Assembly (NCBI GenBank): GCA_964593705.1
Contig: CAZQIV010000039.1
Span: 1 to 48,511 of the forward strand
Source: SABY01 sp964593705
GTDB lineage: Bacteria; Bacteroidota; Bacteroidia; Bacteroidales; 4484-276
DNA length: 48,511 nt
Direction: 5' to 3'
This document shows positions 43,914-48,511 of the stretch, in pieces (within the stretch, counting starts at the first letter, position 1; each line of letters begins with the position of its first letter). The notes under the pieces are model-generated. The model saw nothing but the letters and a program-made list of their open reading frames with translations, was not told the origin of the DNA and did not search any database. A program made the translations under genes and the position numbers.

Positions 43914-43958
43914 AAAAAAAAAAAAACCCGCCGAAATAAATAAAAACCCGCCGGGTTT
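43914..43958 (-). terminator. Terminator-like stems downstream of the template repeat
   Basis: On the minus strand AAACCCGGCGGGTTTTTATTT is followed by CGGCGGG and a run of 12 T. It lies ~30 nt beyond the TR, so it could set the 3' end of the TR RNA and separate it from the RT message. Confidence 0.6.
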
Positions 43959-44029
43959 CACTATGCCGCCTTTTGGCGGGTAATCAGTCCTTGAGGCAAC
44001 GCACCGCGAACCCGTTCGACTTATTGCCT

Positions 44030-44074
44030 GCCCCGTTAAATTACTTCGTTAGCCACAGGCTATTTAACGGGGTG
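44030..44074. repeat. Hairpin element H3 inside the template repeat
   Basis: Arms CCCCGTTAAAT / ATTTAACGGGG with a 20-nt loop. The VR has one base where the TR has 44027-44074, so the net insert is 47 nt and would shift the frame and add stop codons if copied into the target. Confidence 0.85.
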
Positions 44075-44175
44075 AATTGTTGCGGTTCACCTGAGCGTTG
44101 TCATAATTCAGGTTCCGGTTCCAGGCATTGGAAGCATCGTTCTCGGACGATGACCACCAGTTGCCGTTGTTGCCT

Positions 44176-44190
44176 CCCGCACGTGCGGGA
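44176..44190. repeat. GCACGTGC palindrome inside the template repeat
   Basis: CCCGCACGTGCGGG, a perfect 14-nt palindrome absent from the VR. The local net difference is +9 nt, so the frame is kept and would encode Pro-Ala-Arg-Ala-Gly. The same core occurs at 24428, 24534 and 37048. Confidence 0.8.
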
Positions 44191-44254
44191 TTGAACGAAC
44201 CATTGGTATTGCGGTTGCCACCGGGCAGAGCCCGGAATAAAAGTCAATCGCTTT

Positions 44255-44303
44255 ACCCTGTGAAATAATTTTACAAGTAAAATTACTTTGTATTTCACAG
44301 GGT
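44255..44303. repeat. Hairpin element H4 upstream of the template repeat
   Basis: Arms ACCCTGTGAAATA / TATTTCACAGGGT pair perfectly and enclose a second perfect stem AATTTTAC / GTAAAATT with an AA loop. It lies 23 nt before the TR in transcription order, between avd and TR, and shares the ACCC(C/T)GT end with H1-H3. Confidence 0.85.
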
Positions 44304-44462
44304 GTATTTGTCGTACCGGTATTTACACCCGGTAAAATCTGTGATACCACATCCCTACCATTTTACCTGTTGCAGTGATGGCCTTTACAGGACATGGGGA
44401 TCGACTGGACTAATTCTGCACACTCTGGTTCGCCGTAGCAAAACCAGACACCGGCATTTTCT

Positions 44463-44804
44463 TCATTTTACCGACTTTTGCCAGCCGGTAAGTTGTTTGG
44501 ATATGTTTTCGATATTGTCGTTTATGTCGATAAATTTGTTGAGTGGTATGAGTTTTAAATCTTTGGTAAGCCTAAAGAGCAGGCGGATAACCTCTATATT
44601 CTCCCTCGCCTTTTGAAGCAAATCCGATTTTTCGCGTTTGGTATTTGCCCGGTAGATGTTCATAATCATTTCGAGGGTCTCGTTTTTGAGCTTTTCGCCC
44701 AGGGTATATTTGTATTCTTTGCGAAAATGCCTGCAAAATTCAAACACCTTTAGCATAAGGTCGTAGCTCGCTTTGTAAACGGGCAATGTATCATATTGTG
44801 CCAT
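44463..44804 (-). CDS. avd: Avd-type DGR accessory protein (four-helix bundle)
   Basis: A 113-residue all-helical protein from ATG 44804 (MAQYDTLPVYKASYDLMLKVFEFCRHF); an upstream ATG at 44828 is possible. The pattern LPVYKASYDL, FRKEYKYTLGEKLKNETLEMIMNIYRAN and the basic last helix match the Avd/S23-like four-helix bundle (usually ~110-130 residues), which forms a pentamer that binds RT and TR RNA and is needed for mutagenic cDNA synthesis. The start overlaps the end of the MutS-like gene by 14 bp. The frame is intact, unlike the RT. Confidence 0.9.
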   Translation of the reverse strand: MAQYDTLPVYKASYDLMLKVFEFCRHFRKEYKYTLGEKLKNETLEMIMNIYRANTKREKSDLLQKARENIEVIRLLFRLTKDLKLIPLNKFIDINDNIENISKQLTGWQKSVK

Positions 44805-45336
44805 GAATGATGTTTTGAAGTTCGACAATAAATTGCTGACATTCTAAGGGTGTGCGCTCTGCTATGGGAAACGATTTGATTCTGGCCAGGGCCAGGGCTG
44901 CGATTCCTTCGCTGGAGCGGAGCAGGCTCTGCTGGGCTTCGAACCCTTGCACCGTTTCATACTTCCCGGCAGGTTCGCCTGCCAGTAACGGCTTTGGCTT
45001 TTCGGGTGTTTGATAAGGAATTTCGTTTTTCCAGTTTTCAAATCCTTCCATTATTTCGATTCCTCCGATGGTGACCATCTTCTCCTGCTTATTTACCAAG
45101 TAACCGTTGGCTTCAACAAGGGCTAAAATCTCGTGCAAAACAGTGTCAGGGAAACCCAAAAACACCACATCAGCATTTATTCCCTTAAAATGCTTTTTCG
45201 TTAATAAATATGGTTTCAGGTTTTTCACAAACCAAAAAGCCGATTTTTCGTAAGCACGCCAAAACATTCCGTCTTTGGTAAGATAACAGTTGTTGGTATT
45301 ATACTCCTCCATTTTAAGTACATCCTGAATTTTCAT
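44791..45336 (-). CDS. MutS-domain-I-like DGR accessory protein
   Basis: A 181-residue protein. Residues ~15-95 (KDGMFWRAYEKSAFWFVKNL, LLTKKHFKGINADVVFLGFPDTVLHEILALVEANGYLV) follow the pattern of the MutS mismatch-recognition domain I (FYxxYxxDA ... LT ... G.P...L..Y...L...GY.V). MutS-like (MSL) proteins have been reported as DGR accessory factors. The rest of MutS (ATPase, clamp) is missing. Residues ~120-155 look low-complexity and are encoded by GC-rich sequence resembling local hairpin repeats, perhaps an in-frame insertion. It lies between the target gene and avd and overlaps avd by 14 bp. Confidence 0.75.
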   Translation of the reverse strand: MKIQDVLKMEEYNTNNCYLTKDGMFWRAYEKSAFWFVKNLKPYLLTKKHFKGINADVVFLGFPDTVLHEILALVEANGYLVNKQEKMVTIGGIEIMEGFENWKNEIPYQTPEKPKPLLAGEPAGKYETVQGFEAQQSLLRSSEGIAALALARIKSFPIAERTPLECQQFIVELQNIIHGTI

Positions 45337-45426
45337 GACAATACAATCATTAAATTATTGGAATTTACTTATGTAAACACCCAAAAAAAAAATTCGATCC
45401 CGCCAAAGGCGGGGAAATAGTCAAAT

Positions 45427-45478
45427 GCCGACCCCGGAATTCCGGGGTCGTGCATCCTCGAAAACTTCGTTTTCGGGA
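45427..45478. repeat. Two hairpins just after the VR (R1-like)
   Basis: On the minus strand, ~18 nt after the last VR base lies CGAAAACGAAGTTTTCG (7-bp stem, GAA loop), then the perfect palindrome GACCCCGGAATTCCGGGGTC. The order also resembles a short R1 copy. Hairpins soon after the VR help target recognition in the Bordetella phage DGR, so the first may be functional. Confidence 0.7.
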
Positions 45479-45490
45479 TAGTCAAATAAA

Positions 45491-47685
45491 TCAATTGTCC
45501 TTGAGGCAACGCACCGCGAACCCGTACGACTTACTGTAATTGCCGCGGTACACCCGAGCGTAGTCACAACGCAGGTACCGATACCAGGCATCGGAAGCAT
45601 CGCCCTCGGACGATGACCACCAGTAGCCGTAGTAGCCCTGATTGCCGAACGACCCATCGGTACCGCGGTAGCCACCGGGCAGAGCCGTAAAACCGCTACT
45701 GTTGGTAGCCCCGGTATTTGGGGAATTCCAGTGCGTAGTGCCGCTTTCTTTTAACTTTCCGCCGCCATCAACACCCCGCCATCCGCTGCTGCTGCATGTT
45801 ATGGTGGGGTCAACTTCTTGTTCAAGGTCGCACCACCCGGCATCGGTGGGCAGGTGCCATCCTTCCATGCAAATTCCCTGCACCCCTTCGGTGGTTACAT
45901 ATTGCATCATTTCGTTCCATTGGTACAAGCCGCCATACGTGTCGCAATTTGCATCGGAGTTAGCGTAGCAGTACTTTTCTATTGTGCTGTTGTCGATTTG
46001 GTTACTGCTACCGTTTATCATGGTGCCAATGTTCAGGTTTTCGGCCATCCAGCATTGCTCATCTATTTGCACGGTTTCGTAGCTTTGGCCATCGCGGGTA
46101 TCGGTAAAGGGCAAGCCACACTGCCAGGGGTTAAAACTTACGTTTACTTCATCGGTAGTATTGTCGCATGCTGTAGAGATTTCCCACTGCAGGGTATATT
46201 CAACATAAGGCTCACCGGTAAAGAGTGTTGCCGGGTTGGTGGCATCGGCAAGGGTTCCACCTTCACCAATTAATACAGACCAAAGCCCTTCTCCCATTTC
46301 GGGTGTGTTGGCATTAAGGTTTACCGAAAGCTCGCCGCCTAAAATTAGGGTATCATTTCCGGCATTGGCCACTGTTGGAGTTGCAAAAAAAGTAATATCC
46401 ACGGGGTCTGCGCTTTGGCCGCAGGAGTTGGATATTGTCCATGCCAGGATGTAAGCTATGCAAGGCTGGCCTGTAAAAGCGGTTTCGGGGAGTGTGGCAT
46501 CGGCAAAGCTGCCGCCTTCGCCGCTTTCAACTGTCCATAATCCTGTGCCCTGTTCGGGGGTGTTGGCGGCAAGGGTGGCTTGGGTGGTTTCATCGTAAAA
46601 TGCCTGGTCATCGCCGCCGGCGGCCTGCGTAGGTTGCGGGGTACAAATGCCGCAGGCTTCAAACCAGTTGTTCGATAGTAGTAGTTTATGCAGTTGGTGG
46701 TACTGTTGTGTACGGTAAGCCCGTTGTAGGGCATCATGGCATCGATGACTGCCTGGGTGTAGCTTTTTACGCCGGTCATAATGGAACTTCCACCTTGCGA
46801 AAGTGTAACATTATAATCGCTTTGCGAAAGAGATTGGAGTTCGTTAGCTGCATCATTGTCGTTATCGGCAATGTTTATCGTTCCGCCACCTTGCGAAAGG
46901 GTAACTTGCAGGTCGTTCTGAACAAGGGTTTGCAATTCGTTGGCGGGGTTATAATCGGCATCGTTTACCTGGTCGGTAAAACTGCCACCACCCTGCGAAA
47001 GGCTTACGGTGCTGCCAACCTTGCTGAGTTGCTGCAGCTCGTTGGCCGGCAGGTTATCATTATCAGCCACGCTAATGGTGCCGCCACCCTGCGAAAGCGT
47101 TACCGAGTTTCCGGCCTGGGAAAGGGTTTGGAGTTCGTTGGCGGGATCGCCATCAATTTCCTCGGTCAGGTAATCCTGCAAATCGGTAATCTGATTTTCG
47201 GTAATGGCAATGCCGGTAGATTTGTCCCAGGAATTGAACTCCGGGTCGGTTTCTTCATAAGTTTCCGTTGTGGCAGAATGTAAGGCATAAGGCACGCTCA
47301 AAAACTGAGTAACTCCCATAATGGTGTAGCTTCCGCCACCGGTAAGGTCGATGGCTGTTTCGAAGTATTTTTCGGCGTTGCCCCAGTTAATGTCGGCAAA
47401 AGCATTGCTCAGGGGGCTGCCATAACCAATCACCAGGTTAATCAGCCCAAAGGCGTTGGTGGTGGCATCGTGGGTTTCGGCATAAACCACCGCGCCATCG
47501 GGCGAGCCAGAGCGTATGGTCATTTGCAGTGAGAGTTCCGTGTCGGGCAAAATGTTGCCATCGCCATCACGGATTACGGTTTGGTAATTGATGCCCATCG
47601 ACCCGCCTTTTGGCGAGGCAGGGGCTTGAGCCATCGTAGCGAGGCTCATTAAGATTGCTGTGAGAAAAAGTGTAATTTGTTTCAT
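45491..47685 (-). CDS. DGR target: secreted fibre-like FISUMP protein with variable C-terminus (one frameshift)
   Basis: A protein of ~730 residues in two frames. Order: signal peptide (MKQITLFLTAILMSLATMAQ); N-terminal domain (SMGINYQTVIRDGDGNIL ... FLSVPYALHS, ~30-140); four to five NELQxLSxxGxxVxLSQGGG repeats (~180-305), a pattern seen in trimeric fibre shafts; NSTTNCINYYY / NNWFEACGICTPQPTQA; two Ig/PKD-like repeats; then a FISUMP (major paralogous) domain (DTRDGQSYETVQIDEQCWMAENLN ... WWSSSEGDASDAWYRYLRCDYARVYRGNYSKSYGFAVRCLKDN, broken here by the variable positions). The VR encodes its C-terminal ligand face. One base seems missing near 46670 (restoring an A gives NYYYRNNWFEACG), so either a recent mutation or a sequence error splits the frame. 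Downstream genes follow in the same direction. Confidence 0.85.
45497..45686 (-). repeat. DGR variable repeat (VR)
   Basis: Encodes the last ~63 residues of the target, ending at CLKDN. Compared with the TR, asparagine codons have become Tyr, Gly, Asp, Arg, Cys or Ser codons (TR AAC to VR TAC, GGC and so on). The 29-nt end 45497-45525 is identical to the TR. The reading frame is intact and no hairpin insert is present. Confidence 0.93.
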
Positions 47686-48271
47686 AATTATAAAAATTTT
47701 AGTTTATAAAAAGTTGATTGATAATTTGTAATCGTTTAATGTTTTTATGTTAAGCGGCAGATTACCGGTGTGCCTGCCTCGCCCGGCCCGCTTCGCCGGA
47801 GCTACAGCGAGGCGAGCAAGGCGGGCTACACCTGCATTTTCCAGCGGGTGGTGCTATGTTTTTTTCAGGGTTTTCGCGTGGTTTTCTGCGTGAGGACTTT
47901 AAAGTCCTCACCTGGAAAGCTGCCCAAACCATTCTTAATATTCCGGTGCGCCTGCCCCGTTTTTTTCGGGGCCGCACCTTGCCATTTTTTGTAGGGTGTG
48001 CATTTTCTACAAAGATTTTGGGTGCTCTGCACCTGTATCTTCCGCCGGAGATACACTGCAAGCGGCAACCCGCCTTGCCGGCGAGGCAGGAGCCGCACAA
48101 TACTCGCCTCGCTGCGAAGCGGGTTTGTAGCATCAAAATTTCAAAGAACAACCAAAGGTGCGACCCCGAAAAAAACGGGGCAGGCACACCGAAGTATTCA
48201 TATTTACCCTGCTATTATCCATTTATGGTAAATTTTTGAGGTCGCAAATTGCGTCCTCAAACAAAAGGTTT
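47686..48271. other. Repeat-rich intergenic region upstream of the target gene
   Basis: No convincing gene in 586 bp. It has many GC-rich pieces (GCCTGCCTCGCC, GCTTCGCCGGAGC), two GTGAGGACTTTAAAGTCCTCA-like palindromic parts near 47890, and inverted CCCCGTTTTTTTCGGGG motifs. The target-gene promoter must lie at the left end (AT-rich 47690-47750), but no clear box is seen. Confidence 0.65.
47783..47821 (-). repeat. 39-bp dispersed repeat, inverted copy of 2263-2301
   Basis: Identical over 39 bp to 2263-2301 in opposite orientation. It lies upstream of the DGR target gene. Confidence 0.85.
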
Positions 48272-48511
48272 CTACTCAACCACCACCTTTTTCATCCCCA
48301 CAAAACCATCATCATATAGTTTTAAAAAATAAACCCCCTTGGGATTTCCTGATAGGTTGATTTGCAAAACTGATCCACCAAACTGCGCTTCCGTTTGCAT
48401 TTCTTTTATAATGCTGCCCCTGATGTCGGTAATCTGGATTTTGAGGTTTTGTGGACAGCGGCTGAGGGAAACATTGAAAATTCCATGTGAAGGATTGGGA
48501 TAAACTTCAAA
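48272..48511 (-). CDS. T9SS cargo protein, C-terminal end only
   Basis: The last 79 residues of a protein whose gene continues beyond the right edge. The frame reads FEVYPNPSHGIFNVSL, QNLKIQITDIRGSIIKEMQ, GSVLQINLSGNPKGVYFLKLYDDG and ends KKVVVE with a TAG at 48272-48274. This is a complete type A T9SS sorting domain (YPNP start, G.Y.L.L core, KK-V end), so the protein is exported by the Por machinery. Its main function is outside the window. Confidence 0.88.
   Translation of the reverse strand, partial: FEVYPNPSHGIFNVSLSRCPQNLKIQITDIRGSIIKEMQTEAQFGGSVLQINLSGNPKGVYFLKLYDDGFVGMKKVVVE

Larger units (their letters stand above)
43603..43986. other. RT leader / spacer between TR and RT
   Basis: A 384-bp non-coding stretch holding, in minus-strand order after the TR: the hairpin CCGCCAAAAGGCGG, a terminator-like stem with T-runs, a single triloop hairpin (43896-43909), a GCCCC/GGGGC stem (43835-43856), and the regular hairpin array. 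Confidence 0.8.
43987..44232 (-). repeat. DGR template repeat (TR)
   Basis: Matches the VR at 45497-45686. On the minus strand it reads, in the target frame, ALPGGNRNTNGSFN ... GGNNGNWWSSSENDASNAWN RNLNYDNAQVNRNN, full of AAC/AAT codons as expected of a DGR template. The last 29 nt (43987-44015) are identical to the VR end and act as the initiation-of-homing segment. By hand alignment 24 substitutions separate TR and VR, 22 at adenines of this strand. Two inserts are absent from the VR: a ~48-nt hairpin (H3) and a GCACGTGC palindrome. Lacking a protein of its own, it is transcribed as RNA. Confidence 0.93.

Noticed and set aside
44101..44350. Short minus-strand frames over the TR
   Set aside because: They read the template repeat and hairpin H4 out of the target frame; the TR acts as RNA.
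46456..46670. C-terminal ~70 residues of the 409-codon frame (Pro/Ala-rich)
   Set aside because: Out-of-frame translation after the frameshift; the other frame gives the expected WFEACGICTPQPTQA and Ig-like repeat.
45491..47685. Target gene as a phage tail fibre in a prophage
   Set aside because: The repeats are fibre-like, but there is a signal peptide and no phage structural, packaging or integrase gene in the window.
47762..48239. Several 70-140 codon frames on both strands
   Set aside because: They consist of GC-rich dispersed repeat sequence with no conserved pattern and conflict with each other.

Overview
The window looks like a draft scaffold from a Bacteroidota genome (Bacteroidia-like, probably uncultured). 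The evidence is a Rho factor with the long Lys/Glu/Pro/Thr-rich N-terminal insertion of this phylum, type IX secretion (T9SS) C-terminal sorting domains, GWxTD, DUF4293 and DUF2807 proteins, AT-rich leaders with few Shine-Dalgarno sites, and TAnnTTTG-type -7 boxes. A run of exactly 100 N (10946-11045) marks a scaffold join inside a 30-bp tandem repeat. No tRNA, rRNA, cas gene, transposase gene or prophage structural module was found.

Layout. 0.2-4.1 kb: hydantoinase/dihydropyrimidinase, a YgjV-like membrane protein and an SsnA-like amidohydrolase, all on minus. 4.6-8.8 kb: a DUF2283 protein and a large TPR/multi-PAS hybrid histidine kinase. 9.3-11.7 kb: 1-pyrroline-5-carboxylate dehydrogenase, the gap and methylglyoxal synthase. 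12.0-16.3 kb: a four-gene envelope-glycan operon (flippase-like protein, GT39, GT2, ChbG/YdjC deacetylase) with the gene set of lipid A amino-sugar cassettes. 16.4-18.0 kb: a T9SS cargo protein and a secreted partner. 18.1-18.7 kb: a HigBA-type toxin-antitoxin pair. 19.4 kb: cyclophilin. 20.1-24.3 kb: an ECF sigma factor, a membrane protein and three envelope proteins of the DUF4097/DUF2807 type. 25-29.2 kb: GWxTD lipoprotein, RmuC, a double TonB-C protein and a YfcE-type phosphodiesterase. 29.7-38.6 kb: DUF4293 protein, Rho, an eIF2B-like protein, triosephosphate isomerase, a HAD protein, an M23 peptidase and a TerB/DnaJ protein. 39.2-42.1 kb: a short DnaE-type polymerase.

42.2-47.7 kb is the most interesting region: a diversity-generating retroelement (DGR) on the minus strand. 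In transcription order it holds a secreted target protein with a C-terminal variable repeat (VR), a MutS-domain-I-like accessory protein, Avd, the template repeat (TR), and a DGR-type reverse transcriptase with IGNLTSQ and YVDD motifs. By hand alignment, 22 of 24 TR/VR substitutions fall at adenines of the coding-sense TR. The cassette appears damaged: hairpin inserts with CCCCGT/ACGGGG arms sit in both the RT gene and the TR, while the VR is clean. Between TR and RT lies a regularly spaced (52-nt) array of short triloop hairpins. A structurally similar set lies near the HigBA genes (18.9-19.1 kb), and base-pair-preserving differences suggest the stems are selected.

Intergenic spaces are full of dispersed hairpin repeats. 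One family with at least nine copies often sits inside short tandem arrays of 7-10 nt units. The window ends inside another T9SS cargo gene.
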